A stretch of 64,000 nt of DNA from Pseudocitrobacter faecalis (GTDB lineage: Bacteria > Pseudomonadota > Gammaproteobacteria > Enterobacterales > Enterobacteriaceae). Under the pieces are notes generated by a model. It was given only the letters and a program-made list of their open reading frames with translations, did not search any database and had not been told where the DNA came from. The stretch covers positions 118,411-182,410 of the forward strand of contig QNRL01000010.1 of the NCBI GenBank assembly GCA_003315335.1, written 5' to 3'. This document shows, one piece after another, positions 25,330-33,020 of the stretch (within the stretch, counting starts at the first letter, position 1; every line of letters begins with the position of its first letter). The translations under genes and the position numbers were made by a program.

Positions 25330-26562
25330 ATGACTTATGCATCCCCGGCTCTTCGTCGTAAACCACAGGAAGTATCTGAACACTTTATTAAACTCGTTCA
25401 TGCTCGAATTGCTGAAGTGTCTGGCTGGAAGTATATATTCGAAAGAATACCTGCTTTCAAAGACGCTTGTGCAAAAGCCCCGAGCCAGGTTCCTTGCCCG
25501 TTTACTGGCGCAGGGAAATCGAAGTTTCGTTTCCGGCAAAAAGACCTTTATACCGGATGTGCGATCCATAATGACTTTCCGGTAAATGAGTTTTGCGACG
25601 GAATTGATGTTCTGGCGAAATATTATGAATTAAGTAAAACGCAGACTTGCAAAAAGATTCTCTCAGATTTTTTCGGGATGGATCTGCATGCTCCGTTAAC
25701 TGACGCCGACATTGAAAATGAACGACGCTATAAATCAGCAGTTCGTGCCACAGAAACTCTTGACCGAGAGGAAGTGGCAAAGCGAATGCGAAAACTTGAT
25801 GTGATGTATCACTATACCGGTGAAATAAAGCCTAATACTCCTGTTGCTTTGTACCTCCGTAATCGTGGGATCTCCCGCTTACTGAGTCACTTACCAAAGG
25901 ATTTAGGCTTTAATAACCGGATCTACTATTGGGATAAAGATAAGCAGAAATCGATTATCTATCCGGGAATGATTGCAATCTATCGTGACACCCGAGGTCG
26001 GCCTCTGACTATCCATAGAACATACGTAGACAAAAACGGTGATAAGGCACCTGTAGAAAATCCAAAGCTGATGATGAAGCCTCCTGCCGATATGACAGGT
26101 GGCTCAATTCAGTTGTTTGACCCTCACTATGATTCAGGTAGTTCGACCTGGACACTGGGAGTGGCTGAAGGGATCGAGAATGCGCTTTCTGTTGTAGAAG
26201 CGACTTCAACACCATGCTGGGCAGCCAGCTCCGCATGGTGCCTTGAAAACGTTACTGTTCCTGATTTTTTACTGCCTCCGCCGGATGTAAAATATATAAA
26301 CTTTTATATCTGGGCGGATAAGGATATTGCTAACTCACAAGGCACTCGTGCCGGTATCGAAGCTGCTCAGCGACTTCAAAGCCGCATGGTTGAGTTTTTG
26401 GCTAAACGATATCCCGCATCAAAGCTGACAATTGAAGTCTTCGAACCAGCACAAGATATTCCTGATGGGAAAAAGGGTATCGACTGGAACGATGTTCTCC
26501 AGTTAACAGGGCAGGATGGATTCCCGATTCACTGGGCTCCTGAATGTCTTAATCAGCTGTAA
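25330..26562 (+). CDS. Toprim-domain DNA primase-like protein
   Basis: 410 residues from the ATG at 25330, chosen over an upstream in-frame start at 25258 because the latter lies inside the leader hairpin. The N-terminal part has CPFTGAGKSKFRFRQKDLYTGC, a likely remnant zinc-binding region as in P4-type primases, and the C-terminal half a Toprim fold: GVAEGIENALS with Glu280 and IWADKDIANS with Asp330 and Asp332, then GIDWNDVL. It probably primes lagging-strand or transferred-strand synthesis. No helicase domain is fused. Confidence 0.82.
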   Translation: MTYASPALRRKPQEVSEHFIKLVHARIAEVSGWKYIFERIPAFKDACAKAPSQVPCPFTGAGKSKFRFRQKDLYTGCAIHNDFPVNEFCDGIDVLAKYYELSKTQTCKKILSDFFGMDLHAPLTDADIENERRYKSAVRATETLDREEVAKRMRKLDVMYHYTGEIKPNTPVALYLRNRGISRLLSHLPKDLGFNNRIYYWDKDKQKSIIYPGMIAIYRDTRGRPLTIHRTYVDKNGDKAPVENPKLMMKPPADMTGGSIQLFDPHYDSGSSTWTLGVAEGIENALSVVEATSTPCWAASSAWCLENVTVPDFLLPPPDVKYINFYIWADKDIANSQGTRAGIEAAQRLQSRMVEFLAKRYPASKLTIEVFEPAQDIPDGKKGIDWNDVLQLTGQDGFPIHWAPECLNQL

Positions 26563-26566
26563 CAAC

Positions 26567-26640
26567 GATAACTCCCCCGCATTTTGCGGGGGGGGTTATC
26601 TTATCAATATTATTTTTTAAATTGTATTGATAAGATAACC
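26567..26640 (+). terminator. Terminator with an overlapping alternative 15-bp hairpin
   Basis: GATAAC-T-CCCCCGC (26567-26580) pairs with GCGGGGG...GTTATC (26586-26600). The right arm can instead form a perfect 15-bp hairpin: GGTTATCTTATCAAT (26594-26608) with ATTGATAAGATAACC (26626-26640). The two folds exclude each other. Confidence 0.75.
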
Positions 26641-26831
26641 GCTTTCCTTCGTGATAATTACCTGCCTTTAAGGTCTTTTCACGGCTGAGATGCTTGCTCA
26701 GTTAAATAAATGTGCGGTACTACTGGCTATGGTCGGTTGTATGACATGGTTATTCCATAAACTATTAAAACCCATAACGGGAGTATTACCGTTATGGTGA
26801 TGCTCGTCGTTTTACATCGGAGAGCATTTTA
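26641..26831 (+). promoter_or_regulatory. Structured leader 7 (before the 173-residue gene)
   Basis: CCATAACGG / CCGTTATGG (26772-26780, 26789-26797) with loop GAGTATTA. ATGCTC (26800-26805) can pair with loop GAGTAT (one G-U pair) or with GAGCAT (26822-26827), part of the GGAGAGCAT ribosome-binding site. The 130 bp before it hold no gene and may contain a promoter. Confidence 0.7.
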
Positions 26832-27353
26832 ATGAATTTTCAAACTAACGAAGTTTTTAATAAATTTGCTGCTGTTATAAAATCGCGCATCGTCAATGAA
26901 CCATCGTCATGCTATTTGCTGCATGATAATGAGATAGATATAACGATTTTGAAACATGGCATATTAGAAAATGACAGAAACCTGTTGTACGTAGTTCGTC
27001 CTTCAGGAACGTGTTTGTTGCGTTGTGACAAATATTTCTATCCGAAATATTATCTTCGTTGCCGTGGAGATTATAAGTCATTCATATATGTCCATCTTGA
27101 TCTACATAGTGGTGAAGCTAAAGAAATCACATGGGAGCAAGCAGACGATATGCTGTCTAGTCCAGGAAAACCCCCATTAAAAGGAAATCTTGGACGATTT
27201 GAGTATATAAAAGTTGTGGTTGAGGACCTTCGTATTCGAGGTTACGCTGATTATCTTCCTGCGTATAATCTTGATGACCTTCGCCGTTTTGCCTTACAGG
27301 ACGACCGCCCATCCCTTGTCAGATACATTGACAATGTAATGGCAACGGTCTGA
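26832..27353 (+). CDS. Hypothetical protein
   Basis: 173 residues, soluble, cysteine in LLRCDKYFYPKYYLRCRGD. Not recognised. It differs from the following paralogue family in length and motifs but shares the leader design and direction. Confidence 0.65.
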   Translation: MNFQTNEVFNKFAAVIKSRIVNEPSSCYLLHDNEIDITILKHGILENDRNLLYVVRPSGTCLLRCDKYFYPKYYLRCRGDYKSFIYVHLDLHSGEAKEITWEQADDMLSSPGKPPLKGNLGRFEYIKVVVEDLRIRGYADYLPAYNLDDLRRFALQDDRPSLVRYIDNVMATV

Positions 27354-27431
27354 TTGGTTGCTAATTGATTTACATATTTTCCCTGATGGCCAACCTGCAT
27401 CAGGGAGGCCTCAATAACGACTGGAGGCTGT
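27354..27431 (+). promoter_or_regulatory. Structured leader 8 (before paralogue 1)
   Basis: CCCTGATG / CATCAGGG (27381-27388, 27398-27405). GCCTC (27408-27412) can pair with GAGGC (27424-27428) inside the TGGAGGC ribosome-binding site. Confidence 0.65.
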
Positions 27432-28310
27432 ATGAAGTTAGCTACGGACCTGGTAAAAGCTATTTTGATTAGAAATGGTGTTGAACCAGTAAATATAAGC
27501 GAATCATCTAAATTATCTTTGAAACAACCACTGACAGAACTTAAATTCAGTTTATATTTGCGAACTGAGCATTTATCTCACTTCCTACCCGGTTATGTTT
27601 ATTCTATAAAAGAATGTCCACTGTCATATGACATCGGGATCGAAATTCAGAAAATCTTCGAAAGTTTACATTTGTTAAACGAAGAATTTGAATCCCTCGG
27701 TTTTGTTTCTGTATGGATAGAAATGCATCAAAGCATTTTTGAACAAAGTCGGTTTAAGAAAAGTAACTTTACTTTTCGGGAGGAAGAGGTCGAGCTTGCT
27801 AAAGGGCTTGTTTGTTCTCACAATTCACAAATAAGTAATGCGGCTTATTTCTGGCTTCAGCACTTTGAGGAGTTTATGATTTATGTTCGTAATAAGCTTA
27901 TCGACCTCTTTCGAGAGGCCTATGACCTGATCCTTGGAATGCAGCAAGTATTTTTCATTCGGGAAAAGGAAGAGCTGTTGAAAACTATAAGTTATGGGGA
28001 TGACCTGTATGAGGTGAAATTAATGGCGGCTGAGCTTTACTCTATCGAACAGAACTTAAAGTGTTCTGAATCGATAAGTACAAAATCTCAAGCTTCGGCA
28101 TATATTAACCGCATCCGTGAGTTTGTGCGTTCGGGGTGGAGGCAGGGCTATATAGTCTGCCATCATAAGCGAAGTAATCAAATCTCATCATTGTCATTAC
28201 CGATGTACTTGAAAGATACGTCAGGCCGAAGTGCTCGAAAGCGAGTAAAACGTCTTATATCTTCTACAGTTTGTGGTAGAAATAAAGATTTAGGTCTTAC
28301 AGATTTTTAA
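27432..28310 (+). CDS. Hypothetical protein, paralogue family member 1
   Basis: 292 residues. Shares with the next four genes an N-terminal pattern (xLVKAILIRNGVEPVNI... then a beta strand such as LKFSLYL), a central long amphipathic helix (YVRNKLIDLFREAYDLILGM) and a later helix followed by a basic turn (AYINRIREFVRSGWRQG). Identity between members is low, so the family is inferred from order of features. No catalytic motif is seen. A dispersed palindrome lies inside (KSNFTF). Confidence 0.65.
   Translation: MKLATDLVKAILIRNGVEPVNISESSKLSLKQPLTELKFSLYLRTEHLSHFLPGYVYSIKECPLSYDIGIEIQKIFESLHLLNEEFESLGFVSVWIEMHQSIFEQSRFKKSNFTFREEEVELAKGLVCSHNSQISNAAYFWLQHFEEFMIYVRNKLIDLFREAYDLILGMQQVFFIREKEELLKTISYGDDLYEVKLMAAELYSIEQNLKCSESISTKSQASAYINRIREFVRSGWRQGYIVCHHKRSNQISSLSLPMYLKDTSGRSARKRVKRLISSTVCGRNKDLGLTDF
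27760..27770. repeat. AAAGTNACTTT palindrome, copy 11 (N=A)
   Basis: Lies inside paralogue 1 (AAAAGTAACTTTACTTTT context), read as KSNFT. Confidence 0.85.
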
Positions 28311-28379
28311 TTAAATTATACCCATGTGGGGATCACACCCCATATGGGAGTGATCCCTTTTTTATTGAGAGAGGATCAC
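28311..28379 (+). promoter_or_regulatory. Structured leader 9 (before paralogue 2), clearest example
   Basis: CCCAT / ATGGG (28321-28325, 28344-28348) and GGGG / CCCC (28328-28331, 28338-28341). Loop arm GGGATCAC (28329-28336) can pair with GTGATCCC (28350-28357), followed by TTTTTT. GTGATCC can also pair with GGATCAC (28373-28379), the ribosome-binding site touching the ATG. GGATCAC is thus present twice. Confidence 0.85.
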
Positions 28380-29315
28380 ATGAAAATTATCGAAAAAATC
28401 ATTAATGCCTTTTTGGTTGTTCAACATAAAAAAATACAGGTTAAAAACATTACATTTTTAGACAATGGGCAGGGCATGTTCTCTGGTATGTCTTTTGATG
28501 CTGATGTTTCACTGGAGTTTATGTATGAATCAGCAAAAGCATATAGTTCTTGTTTCTGTGATATTCCCTTTCCAGGTTTTGAAGATGCAAATCTGGAGGA
28601 AATTACGAAATTTCAATTAGATGCTTTGAAGCAAAGAAAGAATCATTCTTTCATTGTTAACCATTTGAGGTTTCCTATAGTTTTAAGGAAAGGGTGCAAA
28701 ATCGAAAGAGGAGAAGTCTATTCAATTTCGAATTGCACTTATAATAAAGAAAGATTGCAGTATCTTTTTTCTCAGGATATTTACGGTAAGTTGTATAATT
28801 CCTTAGAGAAAGAATTAAGCTCGTTTTTCTCATTTATCAATGTTGAGGTGCACGAGTTGTTAAAAGATGCTGTATGCTTTGCATTAAAAATCCTGAATAA
28901 GATATCTTTGGATACACCTGAAAGACTTATTAAAGCTTTTAATTATCGTGACTGGTATTGTAGTTACGATGTTGAGCTTTTTAGGAAAGGCTTACCTGGT
29001 CATATTCTGGAAGAGCTCATTGCTCCAGATATCTTACTTTCAGACCTTAACGGTTGTAGAAAAATACTTAGAAATGCAAAACGATTTCTAAATGGACATA
29101 CAAAAACCAATTGTGTTTATATTAAATATGAATGGTGGTTGGGGCCTGTGGATACCTCACACTCAGCTAAGTTGATGTCTGACAAAGAAATTAACAACCG
29201 AAGTGACTTGAAGAATTTTTCAAAGGTCTTTTTCAAAGAGTGTTTAAGTTCTGGTAAGTCGGAATATGAAAACCATCTTAGTGAAAAAGAACATGCGCTT
29301 CGCTACAATTATTAA
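28380..29315 (+). CDS. Hypothetical protein, paralogue family member 2
   Basis: 311 residues from ATG 28380 (a start 18 codons upstream lies inside the leader and is rejected). N-terminus IIEKIINAFLVVQHKKIQVKNITFLD parallels members 1 and 3; central helix LYNSLEKELSSFFSFINVEVHELL; later LRNAKRFLNGHTK matches the basic turn of the others. No enzyme motif was recognised. Probably cytoplasmic. Confidence 0.65.
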   Translation: MKIIEKIINAFLVVQHKKIQVKNITFLDNGQGMFSGMSFDADVSLEFMYESAKAYSSCFCDIPFPGFEDANLEEITKFQLDALKQRKNHSFIVNHLRFPIVLRKGCKIERGEVYSISNCTYNKERLQYLFSQDIYGKLYNSLEKELSSFFSFINVEVHELLKDAVCFALKILNKISLDTPERLIKAFNYRDWYCSYDVELFRKGLPGHILEELIAPDILLSDLNGCRKILRNAKRFLNGHTKTNCVYIKYEWWLGPVDTSHSAKLMSDKEINNRSDLKNFSKVFFKECLSSGKSEYENHLSEKEHALRYNY

Positions 29316-29383
29316 TTAAAATTATTTTCTCCCATAGGGATTTCTCCCTTTGGGAGAAATCCCTCTATTAAGAGGGTATTTAA
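29316..29383 (+). promoter_or_regulatory. Structured leader 10 (before paralogue 3)
   Basis: CCCA-TA-GGG-ATTTCT-CCC-TT-TGGG (29331-29354). GGGATTTCTCCC (29337-29348) and GGGAGAAATCCC (29352-29363) form a perfect 12-bp alternative hairpin. CCCTC (29361-29365) can pair with GAGGG (29372-29376), the ribosome-binding site. Confidence 0.8.
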
Positions 29384-30304
29384 ATGAATGCGATACAAAA
29401 GTTAGTTGAATCTATTCTTGTTAAAATGGGTTTTGTTGGCGCTGTAGTGGAAAATATATATTTGGATTCAAAACCATTTCGGCATATTCGATTTGTGGCT
29501 GATATTCCAGTAATATCTTTTCTACCTCATTTGGTGAAATATCTTAAGGGCGCAGACCATCTTTACTGTGGTAACGATGATTTGCATCCTCTTTTCATTT
29601 ATTTTTCCGAAGCGGCTACATTAAAAGCAGGCCCTGTAAATCTCGCGAACTTTCGTTTTGAAGTTTCTATAGCTTCAACTCATTTACGACTGGTCTCAGA
29701 GAAGCCTGATTTGCTTATCAAAGGATTTAACCGGGATAATCTAGAATACGTTTATTACCGCTCAGATTTGGCCTCTAAGGATCTTATACTAGGCCTTGTT
29801 GAACACGGTTCTCCTTTCATAAAACATCTACATGGACTTATACAAAAGCGAATTTTAAACGAGTTCTCTCTGATTTTTTCTGTTCTTGAAAAGATTTTAG
29901 AAAGCGCGAAGCCACAAATTCTTGCTTGCTTCCATAGTGTTGATTATGAAATGAACGTAAAAATAATAGCCGAAGCTATACCTGAAACTGTATCTAATCA
30001 GATAGTCACATCTGATTATATAGTTAATTCTATATCAGATGCGGACAAGTTTATAAATCATGTTCGTCGCTATTTAGCAGGCAGGGTAATGAAGAGGCGG
30101 ATATACGCTGAATTAGATGTTTGTGAAGAAACATCAAATATTTCACTAGTGAACTTAGGATGCTTTACGTCTCCTCTGCTCGTTACGGAATATCAAATGT
30201 TTAAGCCACACTCTTCAGGGTTATATCGAAAAGCTATAAACAACTCCTTAAAACAGTTCAAACCAGAAATGCATGTACCTTCTGAAGAACTCTTTTATAA
30301 TTAA
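29384..30304 (+). CDS. Hypothetical protein, paralogue family member 3
   Basis: 306 residues. N-terminus IQKLVESILVKMGFVGAVVENIYLD followed by strand RFVADIPV; central helix LIQKRILNEFSLIFSVLEKILES; basic turn FINHVRRYLAGRVMKRRIYAELDV. This is the member whose N- and C-terminal landmarks line up best with both neighbours. Function unknown. Confidence 0.65.
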   Translation: MNAIQKLVESILVKMGFVGAVVENIYLDSKPFRHIRFVADIPVISFLPHLVKYLKGADHLYCGNDDLHPLFIYFSEAATLKAGPVNLANFRFEVSIASTHLRLVSEKPDLLIKGFNRDNLEYVYYRSDLASKDLILGLVEHGSPFIKHLHGLIQKRILNEFSLIFSVLEKILESAKPQILACFHSVDYEMNVKIIAEAIPETVSNQIVTSDYIVNSISDADKFINHVRRYLAGRVMKRRIYAELDVCEETSNISLVNLGCFTSPLLVTEYQMFKPHSSGLYRKAINNSLKQFKPEMHVPSEELFYN

Positions 30305-30370
30305 TCTAACCCATCCGGGAACTTGCTTCCCGGTGGGAAGCACTTCCTTTTTAGTCATGAGGTAGTGTAA
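30305..30370 (+). promoter_or_regulatory. Structured leader 11 (before paralogue 4)
   Basis: CCCA (30310-30313), CCGGGAA / TTCCCGG (30315-30321, 30327-30333), TGGG (30334-30337). Alternative TGCTTCCC / GGGAAGCA (30324-30331, 30335-30342). CACTTCCT (30341-30348) can pair, with one mismatch, with AGGTAGTG (30360-30367) of the ribosome-binding site. Confidence 0.75.
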
Positions 30371-31309
30371 ATGTTTAAAGAATCTGACCACGTGGAATTT
30401 GTTAGTGCCTTTCTTTATCAAAATTTAGGCCTTAATGTTCCCGCTGACGATATAACCGTTCAATTATCTGATACTTCGTTCGACAAAGTAACCTTTGATT
30501 ACGATGTAGATATCGATAATTTAAATTGTATGTTGGATCTCTACATATCTGAACTAATAAAGCACAACGCATCTTACTCCGATTCTATTCTTTTGAAACA
30601 AAAAATAATTTATTTTCTTGGAGTATTTAAGAATTTCGGATTTTTTACGTTTGATATTCGCGGATATAGTAATACTTTAAGCCCAGTTAAAGTTATTGAT
30701 ATTGTTTCAATGATTATTAATGACTGTGAAGAGTTATCTAAAGCTAATTCTTCTACTGATGCTATAAGAAATCTTTATCTCGATAAAATGAAGGTGGATG
30801 GGAAAGTGTTAGTTGCGAAATTTGCACTTAAACAGTTTTTTCATTCCGACTTTGGTGACTTTATCTCATTTGTCGAGAAAAGAATTACAGATTGTCTTAA
30901 TGAAACTTTAAGGATTATCAAAGCTGTTGAACATGGCTTTGTACGTGTTGGGCAGCATAAGATTAATCGCCGTATTAATGATGACTTATAGTTATGCATT
31001 GATTTCAATACTGATGATTATCCGGCAAATATGCCAGATATATATATTAAGTTTAACGATACATTTGATGGGAACGGGGCGTTATATTGTGACAATGATG
31101 CCCTCATATCCCTCTATACCGATGTTGCTTCAATTATCAATGTGCCGGTGATGATGGAAGTAAGATTGATCAATAAAAGAGGGCGTGTTGTCTGTGATTC
31201 TTCGCATTCAACTTACGTATCTCTCGAAAGTAATGACCGATACAGAGTAACTGATCGCACATTACTAATAACTGAAGCTTTTGACGATTTTCGTAACGCG
31301 TCTCAATGA
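30371..31309 (+). pseudogene. Paralogue family member 4, interrupted by one in-frame TAG
   Basis: A 206-residue frame ends at TAG 30989-30991, and the same frame continues without shift to TAA-free code ending at 31309. The join aligns without gaps to member 5: RRINDDL-stop-LCIDFNTDDYPANMPDIY against RSINSELTLNISLKENDFCEDLSDCY. So a single amber codon at position 207 of 312 separates two parts of one gene. It may be a nonsense mutation or, less likely, a read-through site. The upstream part keeps the KVTF-encoding near-copy AAAGTAACCTT at 30485-30495. Confidence 0.75.
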
Positions 31310-31329
31310 TCCTTTTGCTTCAGTCCAAA

Positions 31330-31340
31330 AAAGTAACTTT
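31330..31340. repeat. AAAGTNACTTT palindrome, copy 12 (N=A)
   Basis: Intergenic after paralogue 4, inside a larger imperfect hairpin with arms CTTCAG / CTGAAG and CCAAA / TTTGG. Confidence 0.9.
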
Positions 31341-31409
31341 GGTTGGCTGAAGACACTTGTCTATGACAATGTAAAATCTGTCGCTGGCATCTTCTTTTAG
31401 CTTAACCAA

Positions 31410-31480
31410 ACTTTTATCTAACCCAGTGGGGAAGTCGCTTCCCTTCTGGGGCACTTCCTCTCAAATTTGAGGTAGTGTAT
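31410..31480 (+). promoter_or_regulatory. Structured leader 12 (before paralogue 5)
   Basis: CCCAG (31422-31426) / CTGGG (31446-31450), GGGAAG / CTTCCC (31429-31434, 31438-31443). CACTTCCT (31452-31459) can pair with loop GGAAGT or, with one mismatch, with AGGTAGTG (31470-31477), the ribosome-binding site; this last part is nearly the same as in leader 11. Confidence 0.75.
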
Positions 31481-32437
31481 ATGACACATTCATCTGATGA
31501 TAAAAACTATGTCCGAGCAGTTCTGAGCTATCTTGGCATAGATTTTGATGAGGCGGATATAGTATTAAGTGTTTGCCATTGTCAAAGTGACGAGCTTTCT
31601 TTTACCTGTAATATCAAAGCTATTGAACTCAAGAATGCTGTTGATTTATATGTCGATAGTATCTCTGAGAATGAAATAGAAGCTTTAAACAGAGAATCTT
31701 TAAAATCTCGACTCTGTTACTTTCTTGAGGTGTTTGACGCAGTCTCTGGTCAGTACCTTGAGATTTCAGGAAAACACTTTGCAACTAGCCGTTTTGAATA
31801 TGATGATGTTTGTAGTGAAGTTCTTAGCATGTCTAATGATGTTTCTCAGTCGAAAGGTTATGACCGGGATGAATATAACAGACTGATGCAGGTTGATGGT
31901 CAGGTTATGATTGCCCGTTTTGCTTTGCAACAGTTCTGGGATACTCATTTTATTGGACTAATAACATTTGTATCTGAGTCTATAACATCGAGCCTCTATA
32001 AAGCTTATGAAACTTTTAGTGATATAAGTTTGGCTTGCTATAAACTGAGTGAATATTCTTATTCACGCTCTATCAACAGTGAATTGACCCTTAATATTTC
32101 ACTTAAAGAAAATGACTTCTGTGAGGACCTATCTGATTGCTATATGGAAGATGAGGCTTTACCTTCTGGTAGGGTAATTTCTCGACGCAACAATGACTCC
32201 ATAATAAGTATTTATGAGAGCTATGCTGCGGCTTCTTATATTCCGATGATTGCATCTTTGGAAGTCGTTGATGAATACGGCGAAGTGGTTACTGACCTCT
32301 GCCATACCGTTTATGTTTCAGAGTTAACCGGTGGGCGGATTAAAATCCACGACCGTAATGACTTAGTATCTGAAGTTTTCGATAACCTAAGAAATTTAAA
32401 TCTTGCAGTTGGAGATTCAGTTTCACAAGCTGCTTGA
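31481..32437 (+). CDS. Hypothetical protein, paralogue family member 5
   Basis: 318 residues from ATG 31481, chosen over the GTG at 31475 because leader 11 and its gene show the same GAGGTAGTGTA-ATG spacing. Closest relative of member 4 throughout (for example DGQVMIARFALQQFWDTHF against DGKVLVAKFALKQFFHSDF). The C-terminal third is beta-rich (IPMIASLEVVDEYGEVV). Intact where member 4 has a stop. The last gene of the leader-controlled block, followed by a terminator. Confidence 0.7.
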   Translation: MTHSSDDKNYVRAVLSYLGIDFDEADIVLSVCHCQSDELSFTCNIKAIELKNAVDLYVDSISENEIEALNRESLKSRLCYFLEVFDAVSGQYLEISGKHFATSRFEYDDVCSEVLSMSNDVSQSKGYDRDEYNRLMQVDGQVMIARFALQQFWDTHFIGLITFVSESITSSLYKAYETFSDISLACYKLSEYSYSRSINSELTLNISLKENDFCEDLSDCYMEDEALPSGRVISRRNNDSIISIYESYAAASYIPMIASLEVVDEYGEVVTDLCHTVYVSELTGGRIKIHDRNDLVSEVFDNLRNLNLAVGDSVSQAA

Positions 32438-32476
32438 TTCTTTCCCTGATTTTGATTTTTTCTCACATACTCTTAT

Positions 32477-32501
32477 GGCACGGTTTCCGTGCCTTTTTTT
32501 T
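32477..32501 (+). terminator. Rho-independent terminator closing the block
   Basis: GGCACGG / CCGTGCC (32477-32483, 32487-32493) with a TTT loop followed by eight T. Confidence 0.92.
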
Positions 32502-32675
32502 GCCTCGCTTACAAGCGTCTACTCCTCTTCTACCTATCCCACCTTACATCACCACTTAAAATCTATCTTTCTAATTCCATTATCCTTTTCGTAGCCTCTA
32601 ATGCTCTGGTATGAACATACTCTTTAAACTCAAAAAAGTGCTATTAACGAAAAAAAATCCCTAAAGAGATTTGTA

Positions 32676-32734
32676 TACTGTTCTCAACCAAGGAGAGCTC
32701 ATGAATGAACTAAAATCCAAAAACGAGAACAGTA
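32676..32734. repeat. 10-bp inverted repeat around a start codon
   Basis: TACTGTTCTC (32676-32685) and GAGAACAGTA (32725-32734) are perfect complements and enclose the ribosome-binding site and ATG of the next gene. Confidence 0.7.
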
Positions 32735-32976
32735 CCAAAAGCAACTTTCCCCCGGTTGATAATCAGTTTTGCTTTTACCATGTTGATTTCAGCATAGAAC
32801 GACTACTTTCAACGGCCGAGGATCTCCAGCTTGAGTACATCTTCCAGAAACCTGGAAGTGAAGTAAGAAAGGATTTGGTTGAGCGATTCGAACGTGGAGA
32901 GCGCTTTGTTACAGCTTCACACTGTGACAATTTCTGTGAAATCCTTGGTTGTCAAGGCCATCAGGAAAATGCATAA
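32701..32976 (+). CDS. Small hypothetical protein
   Basis: 91 residues from ATG 32701, with AAGGAG 9 bases upstream (a TTG at 32671 is rejected). The C-terminal part has a pattern of cysteines and histidine (ASHCDNFCEILGCQGHQ) that could bind a metal. Not recognised. It carries the near-match AAAGCAACTTT of the dispersed palindrome. Confidence 0.65.
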   Translation: MNELKSKNENSTKSNFPPVDNQFCFYHVDFSIERLLSTAEDLQLEYIFQKPGSEVRKDLVERFERGERFVTASHCDNFCEILGCQGHQENA

Positions 32977-33020
32977 ACCCATAAACCTACATTTCCACTT
33001 TTAAGGATGTTCACTAAAGA

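Noticed and set aside
30371..31309. Frameshift in paralogue 4
   Set aside because: The two parts are in the same frame (660 bases apart, divisible by three); the break is a single TAG.
18754..31480. Repeated GGG/CCC intergenic pieces as a CRISPR array or REP elements
   Set aside because: The pieces do not share sequence, only fold; spacing is set by genes, and each ends at a ribosome-binding site.
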